Source of the DNA: Candidatus Harrisonbacteria bacterium RIFCSPLOWO2_01_FULL_44_18
Lineage (GTDB): Bacteria > Patescibacteriota > Minisyncoccia > UBA6257 > WO2-44-18
Length of the DNA stretch: 53,033 nt
Assembly: GCA_001817915.1 (NCBI GenBank)
Contig: MHJJ01000006.1
Coordinates: 1-53,033, forward strand
Direction: 5' to 3'
Shown here: positions 28,776 through 36,669 of the stretch, piece after piece
Numbering within the stretch: the stretch's first letter is position 1
Layout: each line of letters opens with the position of its first letter
Program-made: the position numbers and the translations under genes
The notes under the pieces: generated by a model
Database searches by the model: none
What the model was told of the DNA's origin: nothing
The model's input: the letters and a program-made list of their open reading frames with translations, nothing else

Positions 28776-29463
28776 TAAGGGCGGCTTCTAGCTGTAATCT
28801 CTTATTTGTATTATATCGCCTAATTAATGTCCAGCGTTTAAGCAGTTCTTTAATAGTCCGCCAGTTATTCATTGTATCACGGCGCAATTCGCTTATTAAG
28901 CCGGTAACAAAATCTTCCAGCTTTCCATCGTCTTCAATGACCTCTTTAATGATTTCTTTGCGCCTCGCCGGCGAAGCTTTTAAAAATTCTTTAGCGATCT
29001 TGTTCGCGTCATTCGCGTTTTCCTTCGTATTTTTCGCGTCGGTAAAGTATATTTTCTGAAATCGCGAAACCACGGTTGGCAACAACGTCTCAAGATTATT
29101 GATCAAAAGAATGATAAGCGCGTGTGCCGGCGGCTCTTCGGCGACTTTTAAAATCGCGTTTTGGGCTTCCGGGGTCAAATTTCTCGCGTCCGGTATTATG
29201 AGAGTTTTACGCGGAGATCTAACCGGCTTTTGCCACAAAAAATTTATGCCCGCCCGAACGTCGTCTATCCCGTTGCCTATTATTCTAAAATCTAAAAGCG
29301 GCGCGGATGATTTTCCCCATCGGTTATTCTCTAAAAAATTAGCTAAGCCGTTGGCAAAATCTAATTTCTCCGCCGATTCTCCAAAAAAAATATAGCCGTG
29401 AAATAAATTTCCCTTTTTCAATAAACGGGTGAAATCTTTTTTAAGCTCTGGTACGCTTGCCAT
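28744..29463 (-). CDS. holB: DNA polymerase III delta' subunit-like protein
   Basis: Clamp-loader subunit. The N-terminal part has GYIFFGESAEKLDFA in place of a functional P-loop, then KTLIIPDARNLTPEAQNAILKVAEEPPAHALIILL and LPTVVSRFQ (SRC-like arginine-finger motif without Cys). This matches ATP-nonbinding delta'. An in-frame repeat-like stretch (TDAKNTKENANDANKI) follows. 239 aa is short and the last ten residues come from a dispersed repeat. Confidence 0.82.
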   Translation of the reverse strand: MASVPELKKDFTRLLKKGNLFHGYIFFGESAEKLDFANGLANFLENNRWGKSSAPLLDFRIIGNGIDDVRAGINFLWQKPVRSPRKTLIIPDARNLTPEAQNAILKVAEEPPAHALIILLINNLETLLPTVVSRFQKIYFTDAKNTKENANDANKIAKEFLKASPARRKEIIKEVIEDDGKLEDFVTGLISELRRDTMNNWRTIKELLKRWTLIRRYNTNKRLQLEAALNQLRILTELS

Positions 29464-29499
29464 TTATTACATTTTATCGGTACCACCTTTTGCAGAACC

Positions 29500-30510
29500 C
29501 TACCTCTTATTCAAAAGAGTCCTCTTATAAACATCCAAATGATTTAAGATCAGGCCGGTGCCTTTGGCAACGCAAAAAAGCGGCTCCTCGGCTATATAAG
29601 TTTGAACGCCGCCGCTCATTCTTTTGAAAAATTCGTCAATGTAACGGAGATGGGCTCCGCCGCCCGACAAAATAATCCCCTTTTCCATAATATCAGCCAC
29701 CAATTCGGGCGGAGTGCTGTTAAAAACATTTTGAACCGAAGCGGCAATGTCCAACAAATGGGGCTTTAACGCTTCGGCTACTTCATTGGCATTAATCACT
29801 AAATCTTTTGGCAGACCGGACATCAAATCTCTGCCTCTTATTTGAAACTCTAATTTTTCCTTAGTGGGAAGAGCGGCGCCTATTTCAAATTTGATATTTT
29901 CCGCCATCTGCTCGCCGATGGATATGGCATACTTCTTTTTAACATAATCCGTAATGGCCTGATCAAATTTATTGCCGGCTACCCGCAAACTGGACCAAGA
30001 AACAATGCCCCCTAGAGAAACAACGGCCACTTCGGAAGTGCCGCCGCCAATGTTAATTATCATATTGCCGGAAGGAGAATTGATGGGAATGCCCGCGCCC
30101 AAAGCCGCTAAAATCGGTTCCTTAACAATGTAAGCTTCGCGAGCGCCGGCATCGAGCGCGGCATTAAGCACCGCCCTTCTTTCCGTCGGAGTAATTCCGG
30201 CGGGTACTGAAATCACGACTTCCGGTTTAAAGATATTTAATGAACCGACTGCTTTGGCAACGAAATATTTCAACATCGCCCGGGTAATATAGTAATCGGC
30301 GATTACTCCGTCTTTAAGAGGACGGTAGGCGACAATGTCGTCGGGCGTCCGACCAATCATTTCTTTTGCTTCTTTCCCAACGGCAAGCACGGTATTGTCG
30401 GGCAAACTTAAAGCCACGATTGTAGGTTCGTTAATAATAAAACCGCGGCTCGGCACAAAGACGATGGTATTAGCAGTTCCAAGATCTATTCCTATTTGAC
30501 GGGTAAACAT
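29500..30510 (-). CDS. MreB/Mbl-type actin homologue (copy 2)
   Basis: Second bacterial actin in the window: IGIDLGTANTIVFV (phosphate 1), MIINIGGGTSEVAVVSLGG (phosphate 2) and GIILSGGGAHLRYID (adenosine). It is only partly similar to the copy at 22778 and is not clustered with mreC/mreD. It may be an Mbl-like paralogue. It sits upstream of holB-like and downstream of murA, so it could still serve wall synthesis. Its start codon directly adjoins a repeat also found at rpsM. Confidence 0.9.
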   Translation of the reverse strand: MFTRQIGIDLGTANTIVFVPSRGFIINEPTIVALSLPDNTVLAVGKEAKEMIGRTPDDIVAYRPLKDGVIADYYITRAMLKYFVAKAVGSLNIFKPEVVISVPAGITPTERRAVLNAALDAGAREAYIVKEPILAALGAGIPINSPSGNMIINIGGGTSEVAVVSLGGIVSWSSLRVAGNKFDQAITDYVKKKYAISIGEQMAENIKFEIGAALPTKEKLEFQIRGRDLMSGLPKDLVINANEVAEALKPHLLDIAASVQNVFNSTPPELVADIMEKGIILSGGGAHLRYIDEFFKRMSGGVQTYIAEEPLFCVAKGTGLILNHLDVYKRTLLNKR

Positions 30511-30565
30511 GATGTTACATGCGAATGACTAGTGCGAATGTTTGCGAATTATATACGAATATCGG

Positions 30566-31861
30566 CTAATGGACTCGTTTTATATCTGCTCCCAATTGCC
30601 CTAATCTTTCATCTATTCTTTCATATCCTCTGTCAATTTCTTCAACTCCGCTGATAACTGATTCCCCTTCGGCGATCAACGCGGCGATTATGTGCGCGAT
30701 TCCAGACCGCAGATCTCTTACCTCAAGATTCGCCGCTTTTAACGGGGTCGGGCCGTTTATCAGCGCGCTATGCTGATAATTTTCGCCGCTAAACCGGCAA
30801 GAAAGTTCGCCTAGACACTTCGTAAACACTGTAATATCCGCGCCCATTAAATTCAAGTCCTTGGTATAACCAAAGCGATCCTCGTAGATAGTCTCGTGAA
30901 TAATAGAATTTCCTTTTGCCTGCGTCAGCAAAATAGTGAACGGCTGCTGCCAATCGGTCATAAAGCCGGGATGCGTGTCCGTTTCTACTTCGACGCCGCG
31001 CAAATTATCGCGCCGGTAAAAAGCAATGCCGTCGTCTAAAACATCGTACTCTCCGCCAACTCGCCGAAGCATATTCAGGAATGTTATTAAATCATCCTGA
31101 CGCGCGCCTTTTACTAAAATTCTCCCGCCGGTCGCGACAGCAAGGCAAGCGAAAGAAACTGCTTCATTGCGATCGGGCAAGATCCGATGCCGCGCGCCGC
31201 GCAGTTTATCAACGCCGTCAATGTAAATGGTTCGGTTTGTTCCCAAAGAAATAATCGCGCCCATTTTTTGAAGCATCTTTATCAAATCCGTAATTTCCGG
31301 TTCGGTGGCGGCATTTTGAATAATTGTTCTGCCCTTTGCCAAAACCGCGGCCAAAATCGTATTCTCTGTCGCGCCAACGCTGGGAAACCGCAAAGCAATT
31401 TTCGCGCCATGAAGGCCGTTTTTCGCTTCCGCCGCGTAACTATTCTGATTAATTTTGATAGCGGCGCCCATAACCCGCAAAGCGTCCAAATGGATGTCCA
31501 CCGGACGGGGGCCAATTTTATCACCGCCCAAAATCGGCACCTCGGCTTTGCCAACGCGCGCCAAAAGCGGCCCCAAAGCTAAAATCGGAATGCGATTTCT
31601 TCTGGTCAAAGAGGTGACGCGAAAAGTTTTAATTTCCGGCGTATGAATGTCCAATCTGCCCGATTGAATATCTACTTTACTGCCCACCGACCTGCAAAGT
31701 TCGGCCGTAATGTGTCCATCGCCGATCTCGGGAAAATTTTCTAAAGAGCAGGCCTCTTCGGTCAATAAAGACGCAACCATCATTTTTGTGGCCGCGTTTT
31801 TCGCGCCGGACAAACTAATTTCTCCGTTCAATTTTCTCCCGCCCTTAATAACAAACTTCAT
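30566..31861 (-). CDS. murA: UDP-N-acetylglucosamine 1-carboxyvinyltransferase (Asp-type active site)
   Basis: First committed step of peptidoglycan synthesis. Seen: GRKLNGEISLSGAKNAA (Lys-Asn pair), RVGKAEVPILGGDKIGPRP, TDWQQPFTILL and EDRFGYTKDL. The loop residue that is Cys115 in E. coli (GGCTIGARP) is Asp here (GGDKIGPRP). Asp at this position is known from mycobacterial and chlamydial MurA and confers insensitivity to fosfomycin. 431 aa is normal. Confidence 0.95.
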   Translation of the reverse strand: MKFVIKGGRKLNGEISLSGAKNAATKMMVASLLTEEACSLENFPEIGDGHITAELCRSVGSKVDIQSGRLDIHTPEIKTFRVTSLTRRNRIPILALGPLLARVGKAEVPILGGDKIGPRPVDIHLDALRVMGAAIKINQNSYAAEAKNGLHGAKIALRFPSVGATENTILAAVLAKGRTIIQNAATEPEITDLIKMLQKMGAIISLGTNRTIYIDGVDKLRGARHRILPDRNEAVSFACLAVATGGRILVKGARQDDLITFLNMLRRVGGEYDVLDDGIAFYRRDNLRGVEVETDTHPGFMTDWQQPFTILLTQAKGNSIIHETIYEDRFGYTKDLNLMGADITVFTKCLGELSCRFSGENYQHSALINGPTPLKAANLEVRDLRSGIAHIIAALIAEGESVISGVEEIDRGYERIDERLGQLGADIKRVH

Positions 31862-31865
31862 ACGC

Positions 31866-32030
31866 TTGCGCTATCGTAATACTAATATACTAATTCATTC
31901 GAATGATACTAATGGCTACAAATATTATTAGTATTTATCCGTATAATTAACATGAATTCGCAGATTAGTATTTTCATAAGTATCATTAGTATGCATTCGT
32001 ATATTGGTATCGCATTACAAATATACCTAA
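31866..32030. repeat. AT-rich intergenic repeat region
   Basis: No gene. Repeated words ATACTAAT/ATTAGTAT and CGAATGATACTAAT occur in both orientations, making several nested palindromes. It lies upstream of murA and may contain its promoter, but none can be picked out with confidence. Confidence 0.65.
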
Positions 32031-32066
32031 ATTCAAAAAAATAGCCAACGGCACGTAGCGTTTCTT

Positions 32067-32094
32067 ATTCTTAAGTTCTCAAGAACATTAGAAT
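32067..32094. repeat. Short palindrome, copy 2
   Basis: ATTCTTAAGTTCT and AGAACATTAGAAT around CA, matching the palindrome at 1396-1423. It overlaps the end of the membrane-protein gene at 32088. Confidence 0.6.
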
Positions 32095-32552
32095 AAAAAT
32101 TTTTTCGCGCTAAGCGCGTAAAATGCCAAGGCGGCAAGAATTCCACCGGCGAAGTCCAAGAAAAGATCAGATAAGGTATCCACTCCCCACTCGGCCGTGC
32201 CGACCCAATGGTCCTGAAAAATAAATCCGACGGCGTATTCAAAAAATTCCCAGACAATCCCAACAAGCGCCACGAAACTTAAAACGAAAAAAGCCGTCAG
32301 CCAGCGATTTTGATAAATATTGAAAAGGCGCAGCCGATTAATAAAAAAATATAAAAAAATCGTCGCCATCCAAACGCCTCCAAAAAAATGCAACAACTGA
32401 TCCCAAATATCCCAACGGAGTCGAGCTCCGGTTGTCTCTCCGATCGATTGAAAAACAAAGATAAAAATTGTGAGCCCAATGAGGATATAACCCAAAATCC
32501 CGTCTTTACCGCTTTGCCCACTGGGGGGCCCGCCTTGCTTTTTTAAGTCCAT
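32088..32552 (-). CDS. Hypothetical membrane protein (VanZ/YjdF-like topology)
   Basis: Four membrane helices. Conserved-looking polar residues lie in the helices: WDQLLHFFGGVWMA, GIVWEFFEYAVGFI and DTLSDLFLDFAGGILAAL. This H-GG, E, D-x3-D-GG pattern resembles the DUF2238/YjdF or VanZ-like families; the match is suggestive only. Its first 15 codons overlap the 3' end of rpsI, so translation is probably coupled. Confidence 0.65.
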   Translation of the reverse strand: MDLKKQGGPPSGQSGKDGILGYILIGLTIFIFVFQSIGETTGARLRWDIWDQLLHFFGGVWMATIFLYFFINRLRLFNIYQNRWLTAFFVLSFVALVGIVWEFFEYAVGFIFQDHWVGTAEWGVDTLSDLFLDFAGGILAALAFYALSAKKFLF

Positions 32553-32967
32553 ATTTTTTGCGCTCCACCATCCTGGAATCTCGAGTTAAAAACCCAACTC
32601 GACGCAATCGCTTCTTAAAATTATCGTTAAACTTAACCAGGGCGCGCGAAAGTCCATGACGAACCGCCTCTGCTTGAGCCGTCAATCCACCGCCGGACAC
32701 CTTAACCGTCGCGCCCAAAGTATCAGTCATTTTCATTGTCTCAAGCGGAGCAATGACAATTTGTTGATGTTTGGGCGCCTTAAAATATTCCCGAAAATCT
32801 TTATCGTTGATTAAAATTCCTGTCCGCTTGCTGTAAAGCCGCACTCTGGCAATCGCGGTTTTGCGTCCGCCTCTTGCCTCGTAATATCGCTCCTTAACAA
32901 CCGGCTTCTCATGCGCCGCCGGTTTAATCCTTTTAGCTTGGGGTTCGGCTGTTTTCGGCTTTGCCAT
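32506..32967 (-). CDS. rpsI: 30S ribosomal protein S9
   Basis: The conserved YYEARGGRKTAIARVRL, VSGGGLTAQAEAVRHGLSRAL and RVGFLTRDSRMVERKKYG identify S9. The ATG at 32967 (MAKPKTAEP) is chosen; it is 1 nt from the rplM stop. A basic N-terminal extension of about 30 residues precedes the core. The C-terminus differs from the usual KKAR-FSKR by reading APQWAKR, with the final KR kept. Confidence 0.95.
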   Translation of the reverse strand: MAKPKTAEPQAKRIKPAAHEKPVVKERYYEARGGRKTAIARVRLYSKRTGILINDKDFREYFKAPKHQQIVIAPLETMKMTDTLGATVKVSGGGLTAQAEAVRHGLSRALVKFNDNFKKRLRRVGFLTRDSRMVERKKYGLKKARRAPQWAKR

Positions 32968-32968
32968 T

Positions 32969-33310
32969 TTATTTTTTAACAATTAATCTTTTCAATCTTT
33001 CCGCCCTTAACTTATTCTTGGGCAGCATATTATAAACGGCCGTCCATAAAACCTTTTCCGGAGATTTAGCAAATGCCTCGCGATAGCTCTTTTCCTTTAA
33101 ATGCCCCATATAGCCGGTATGGCGATAATAAATTTTCTTTTCAAATTTTTTCCCCGTCACCTCAATCTTAGAAATATTTTCAACAATAACTCTGTCCTTA
33201 CCGGCAAGACGCGGCTCGTAGTCGGGCCGCAGCTTTCCTTGTAAAATCAACGCTATTTTTGAAGCTAAACGTCCCAATTTTTGATTTGTGGCGTCAATAG
33301 TATAATCCAT
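32969..33310 (-). CDS. rplM: 50S ribosomal protein L13
   Basis: Seen: IDATNQKLGRLASKIALILQGK, YYRHTGYMGHLKEKSY and AVYNMLPKNKLRAERLKRL. At 113 aa it is short (about 140 usual), lacking N-terminal residues before the DAT motif and part of the C-terminus. Forms the usual pair with rpsI. Confidence 0.95.
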   Translation of the reverse strand: MDYTIDATNQKLGRLASKIALILQGKLRPDYEPRLAGKDRVIVENISKIEVTGKKFEKKIYYRHTGYMGHLKEKSYREAFAKSPEKVLWTAVYNMLPKNKLRAERLKRLIVKK

Positions 33311-33325
33311 AGGTTGTGCCAGTTG

Positions 33326-33661
33326 CTATCGAATGAATTCTATTGTCGCTAATGGCGCGCCGTCGCGTTTTCTCGCCCTAGCTTCTTTAATAATGCGGAG
33401 ATAGCCGCCTTTCCGTTCTTTATAGCGAGGCGCCAGATCGTAATAAAGTTTTTGGGCGGCGTCTTTGGGAAGACGGGAAAGCAAAAGGCGCAAACCGGCC
33501 AAGTTCTGTTTTTTGGCTAAGGTTACCGATTTCTCCACTAACGAACGGATTTCCTTTGCCCGCGCTTCTGTCGTTTCAATTTTCTCTTTCAGTATTAAAT
33601 TATTCGCCAGTCCTTTCAAAAAAGACCGGCGAGGTCCGCGTTTGCGATGAAACTTGCGCAT
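33326..33661 (-). CDS. rplQ: 50S ribosomal protein L17
   Basis: Recognised by RKFHRKRGPRRSFLKGLANN, EKIETTEARAKEIRSLVEK and the RYKERKGGYLRI loop. The internal ATG at 33661 (MRKFHRK) is preferred to the GTG four codons upstream, since L17 starts with M-R/K-H and the upstream bases belong to a TAGCCACTAG repeat. Confidence 0.94.
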   Translation of the reverse strand: MRKFHRKRGPRRSFLKGLANNLILKEKIETTEARAKEIRSLVEKSVTLAKKQNLAGLRLLLSRLPKDAAQKLYYDLAPRYKERKGGYLRIIKEARARKRDGAPLATIEFIR

Positions 33662-33663
33662 AA

Positions 33664-33721
33664 ATCTAGCCACTAGCCACTAGCCACTAGTATCTTTCTA
33701 GTCGCTAAGCACTAGCCGCTC
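33664..33721. repeat. TAGCCACTAG tandem array
   Basis: At least three direct TAGCCACTAG-type units plus degenerate ones (TAGTCGCTAAGCACTAG). It fills the rpoA-rplQ spacer. A related word lies in the tpiA repeat. Confidence 0.7.
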
Positions 33722-33725
33722 ACTA

Positions 33726-34502
33726 TTATTTCTTCGCTGCCTTTTTTGCTTTCTTGGTTTTTTTAGCCGATTTGGTTTTACTTTCCGGAACTGCTGTCTC
33801 TGACTCTTTTACTTCTATCTGCGATATCTTGCTAAAATGATCCTGTAAAATATTGCTTGCCTTGCGGAGGGCGGCCGAAGGAGTAATGCTCCCGTCGGTT
33901 TCTATCGTCAACCTTAAACGGTTGTAATCCGTTCGTTCTCCGACGCGCATGTTTTCCACCGAGAAATTAGCTTTTACCACCGGGGAAAAAAACGCGTCCA
34001 ACGCGACCACGCCTATGGGCAACTTTTCCGCTTTTCTCGCTTCTATCGGTACATATCCAAGCCCTCGTTCAAGAGTTAATTCCATTTCTAATTCAGCGCT
34101 CCTGCTGGTTAAAGTGGCAATATGAACATCGGGGGTGATGAGCTCGACTTGCGCGTTAGTCTTAATATCCGCCGCGGTTACCGCTTTTTCTCCCCCTGCT
34201 TTCAAAGTTAAAATCTGGGATTCATTGGTATGAATCCTGAATCGAATTTTTTTAAGATTAAGAGTGATCTCCACTATGTCTTCCACGACATTGGGCAAAG
34301 TAGAAAATTCATGGCCCACCCCCTTAATCTTTATTTGAGTAATGGCGGCGCCGGGCAAAGAAGAAAATAAAACTCGGCGGAGGGCATTGCCGATTGTTAT
34401 GCCATACCCGGAATACAATCCCTCGATTTCAAAAACTCCCTCTCTGTCTATCTCCGAGACTTTTTTAATTGTTACGTTATCGCTAAGATAAACTATTTCC
34501 AT
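33726..34502 (-). CDS. rpoA: RNA polymerase alpha subunit lacking the C-terminal domain
   Basis: Assembles the polymerase core. The N-terminal domain is complete: GPLYSGYGITIGNALRRVL-like start, LPGAAITQIKIKGVGHEFST, YNRLRLTIETDGSITPSAAL and the closing ILQDHF helix. After about residue 230 only a Lys/Ala-rich tail (AKKTKKAKKAAKK) follows; the alpha-CTD that binds UP elements and activators is absent. 258 aa versus about 330 in E. coli. Confidence 0.95.
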   Translation of the reverse strand: MEIVYLSDNVTIKKVSEIDREGVFEIEGLYSGYGITIGNALRRVLFSSLPGAAITQIKIKGVGHEFSTLPNVVEDIVEITLNLKKIRFRIHTNESQILTLKAGGEKAVTAADIKTNAQVELITPDVHIATLTSRSAELEMELTLERGLGYVPIEARKAEKLPIGVVALDAFFSPVVKANFSVENMRVGERTDYNRLRLTIETDGSITPSAALRKASNILQDHFSKISQIEVKESETAVPESKTKSAKKTKKAKKAAKK

Positions 34503-34505
34503 AAT

Positions 34506-35126
34506 TTATTGTATTTTAGAATAGTAATCTACGACCTTGTTAACGTCAAATGATATGTCGGAATCGCGAGGCAAAGAAATCACCCGTCCTTCAATTTTTT
34601 CTTTATCAAGATTAAGCCAGACGGGGGGGTCATATTTTTTAATGCTCGCCGCCAAATCATTAAAAACCGGGTGATCCTTCGATTGCGGCCTGATTGAAAT
34701 GATGTCATTCACTTTGACCCGATAAGAAGGAATGGTGACTTTGCGATTATTGACTAGAATATGGCCGTGCCCCGTCAACTGTCTCGCGACTGACCTGCTC
34801 GGCGCCAAACCAAGCCTAAAAACGACATTGTCAAGGCGCCGCTCCAATAAATTGACGATCATCTCGCCGGTTACTCCCGGATTTTTCACCGCCGCCGAAA
34901 AAATCTTTCTCATTTGGGCCTCCCGAATGCCATAAGTAAATCTGAACTTCTGTTTTTCCTGAAGCTGTTGTCCCATTTCTGAAAGCGCGCGCCGCCGCGC
35001 TTTACCATGAACACCCGGCCGTTGCGGCCGTCTTACCGTAACGCATTTGGGAGAATTACAGCGGTTCGCTTTCAAAAAAAGCTTGGTGCCCAGAGATCGT
35101 TCTTTTTTTTCTTTGGTATCAAACAT
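34506..35126 (-). CDS. rpsD: 30S ribosomal protein S4
   Basis: Primary rRNA-binding protein. Seen: PGVHGKARRRALSEMGQQLQ, EKQKFRFTYGIRE and the S4 RNA-binding domain RLDNVVFRLGLAPSRSVARQ, TGHGHILVNN. 206 aa is standard. The N-terminus has a CNSPKC pair reminiscent of zinc-binding S4. Ends 4 nt before rpoA. Confidence 0.96.
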   Translation of the reverse strand: MFDTKEKKERSLGTKLFLKANRCNSPKCVTVRRPQRPGVHGKARRRALSEMGQQLQEKQKFRFTYGIREAQMRKIFSAAVKNPGVTGEMIVNLLERRLDNVVFRLGLAPSRSVARQLTGHGHILVNNRKVTIPSYRVKVNDIISIRPQSKDHPVFNDLAASIKKYDPPVWLNLDKEKIEGRVISLPRDSDISFDVNKVVDYYSKIQ

Positions 35127-35165
35127 TTCGCGATATTTAAATATTTAAATGTTTAAATATTAAAG

Positions 35166-35615
35166 TTATACTCTTCGAACCTTCTTCGGTCTTGGACCGT
35201 TATGCGGGATCGACGTCACGTCTTTAATTGATAGCAAATTAAAACCTTGATTGGCCAAAGTGCGAACAGCCGAATCCCGACCGCTGCCGATGCCGTTCAC
35301 GAATACTCGGACGCTGGAAGGACCGGACTTTCTAAGTTTTTCGGCAAGAGCGGCAACTACCTTGGAAGCGGCAAAAGGAGTCGATTTTTTAGGTCCTGAA
35401 AAACCGAGCGCTCCGGCAGACGACCAAGCAATCAAATTCCCCTTGTCGTCCGTAACAGAAACAACAGTATTGTTGTACGACGCGTGTACGTAAACCCGGC
35501 CGGTTTCAAACTTTTTAGCCACGGTCTTGCCGGTTTTGGCCATCGCCGTTTCTAGCGTTTCTTTTTCTTTTAACGCTTCTTCTTGCGTTTGTTGAGTGAT
35601 TTTTTTCTTTCCCAT
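35166..35615 (-). CDS. rpsK: 30S ribosomal protein S11
   Basis: Seen: GRVYVHASYNNTVVSVTDDKG, WSSAGALGFSGPKKSTPFAA and the C-terminal VTSIPHNGPRPKKVRRV. A charged N-terminal extension of about 35 residues precedes the core. A repeat-filled spacer separates it from rpsM. Confidence 0.96.
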   Translation of the reverse strand: MGKKKITQQTQEEALKEKETLETAMAKTGKTVAKKFETGRVYVHASYNNTVVSVTDDKGNLIAWSSAGALGFSGPKKSTPFAASKVVAALAEKLRKSGPSSVRVFVNGIGSGRDSAVRTLANQGFNLLSIKDVTSIPHNGPRPKKVRRV

Positions 35616-35632
35616 TGTTCGCTATCGCTCAC

Positions 35633-35716
35633 CGCTGACTTACGCCGACTTTACGCGGACTTGCGCTGAAAAAATTTCTGCGTAGTTCTGCGTTCATTCT
35701 GCGTCGGTCTGCGGTT
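35633..35716. repeat. ACGCGGACTT-type repeat between rpsM and rpsK
   Basis: Contains CTGACTTACGCCGACTTTAC, GCGGACTTGCGCTG and TCTGCGTAGTTCTGCGTTCA, related to the repeats inserted in murB and secA. No gene. Confidence 0.65.
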
Positions 35717-35731
35717 TTACGAAGTAAAACA

Positions 35732-36115
35732 TTATTTCAGCTCAACCTTCCTTTTTCCGCTGCCGGCTGTCTTGCGAACATTGCCCCGAACCGTCCTGGA
35801 ATTAGTTCTGGTTCGCTGGCCTCTAACCGGCAAATGTCTCATATGTCTTATGCCTCGATAAGTCTGGAGGTCTTTTAAAAGATTTATATTTTGTTTAATA
35901 ACTTGCCTCAATTCGCCCTCGATTTTATAGTTTTTCTCCGCGTATTCTTTGATTTTATTAATCTCCAGCGGCGTCAAATCCTTTGCTCTTTTATTCAAAT
36001 CAATCTTGCTCCCCGTCAAGATTTTACGCGACAAAGAAGGGCCAATCCCGTAAATATAGGTTAGGGCCACTTCAATTCTTTTATGGTCGGGGATATTTAT
36101 ACCGATAATCCTCAT
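35732..36115 (-). CDS. rpsM: 30S ribosomal protein S13
   Basis: Seen: MRIIGINIPDHKRIEVALTY at the start, GIGPSLSRKIL, and the RGIRHMRHLPVRGQRTRTNS tail. The ATG at 36115 is the family start; the track's 23 extra residues are a repeat. 127 aa is normal. Confidence 0.96.
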   Translation of the reverse strand: MRIIGINIPDHKRIEVALTYIYGIGPSLSRKILTGSKIDLNKRAKDLTPLEINKIKEYAEKNYKIEGELRQVIKQNINLLKDLQTYRGIRHMRHLPVRGQRTRTNSRTVRGNVRKTAGSGKRKVELK

Positions 36116-36205
36116 GGTGTTACATGCAAATGACTGGCGCGAATCTTTGCGAATTTTATGCGAATATTGGCATATCATTCGCATCGCATATATATTCGCG
36201 TGTCA

Positions 36206-36319
36206 CTAGCCTTGTCTTTGTTTATGTTTCGGATTTTTGCAAACGACATAAATCCTGCCCTTCCGTCGAACGGTCTTGCACGATATACAAATTGTTTTAA
36301 CTGATGAACGTACTTTCAT
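36206..36319 (-). CDS. rpmJ: 50S ribosomal protein L36
   Basis: Below the track cutoff. 37 aa reading [20 protein letters not shown] then [17 protein letters not shown]. This is L36 with the zinc ligands CISC, C and H in place. It is located between infA and rpsM, its usual site. Confidence 0.95.
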   Translation of the reverse strand: MKVRSSVKTICISCKTVRRKGRIYVVCKNPKHKQRQG

Positions 36320-36409
36320 CGAAGTGTTCGCTAATAATACTAATTTCAGCAAATAATGCGAATTCGCGTTATTTTGAAGCGGATTCGCGTTGTTCGCGAT
36401 TACTCCGTT

Positions 36410-36628
36410 TTATAGTCTTCTTACTATCCTTCCTCGTTTTGTGTCGTAGGGGCTTAACTCCACCGTAACCCTATCGCCGGGCAAAATCTTAATATAATAT
36501 ATCCTCATCTTTCCGGAAAGATGCGCCAAAACTTCCTGCCCGTCGGCGAACCGAACCCTAAAAGTGGTTGCCGGAAGCGCTTCCGTAACTATTCCATCTA
36601 CTCGCTTAACATTCTTATTATTGGGCAT
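36410..36628 (-). CDS. infA: Translation initiation factor IF-1
   Basis: A 72-aa OB-fold protein: [39 protein letters not shown] and [13 protein letters not shown]. Standard length. First gene of the infA-rpmJ-rpsM-rpsK-rpsD-rpoA-rplQ set, preceded by its own promoter. Confidence 0.96.
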   Translation of the reverse strand: MPNNKNVKRVDGIVTEALPATTFRVRFADGQEVLAHLSGKMRIYYIKILPGDRVTVELSPYDTKRGRIVRRL

Positions 36629-36637
36629 TGATTACAA

Positions 36638-36667
36638 ATGGTAGCATATCGCGCAATTGAAAGTCAA
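36638..36667 (-). promoter_or_regulatory. Promoter of the infA ribosomal operon
   Basis: TTGACT, an 18-nt spacer and TACCAT preceded by TGC. The -10 ends 9 nt before the infA ATG, leaving a leader of only a few nucleotides. Confidence 0.5.
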
Positions 36668-36669
36668 AT

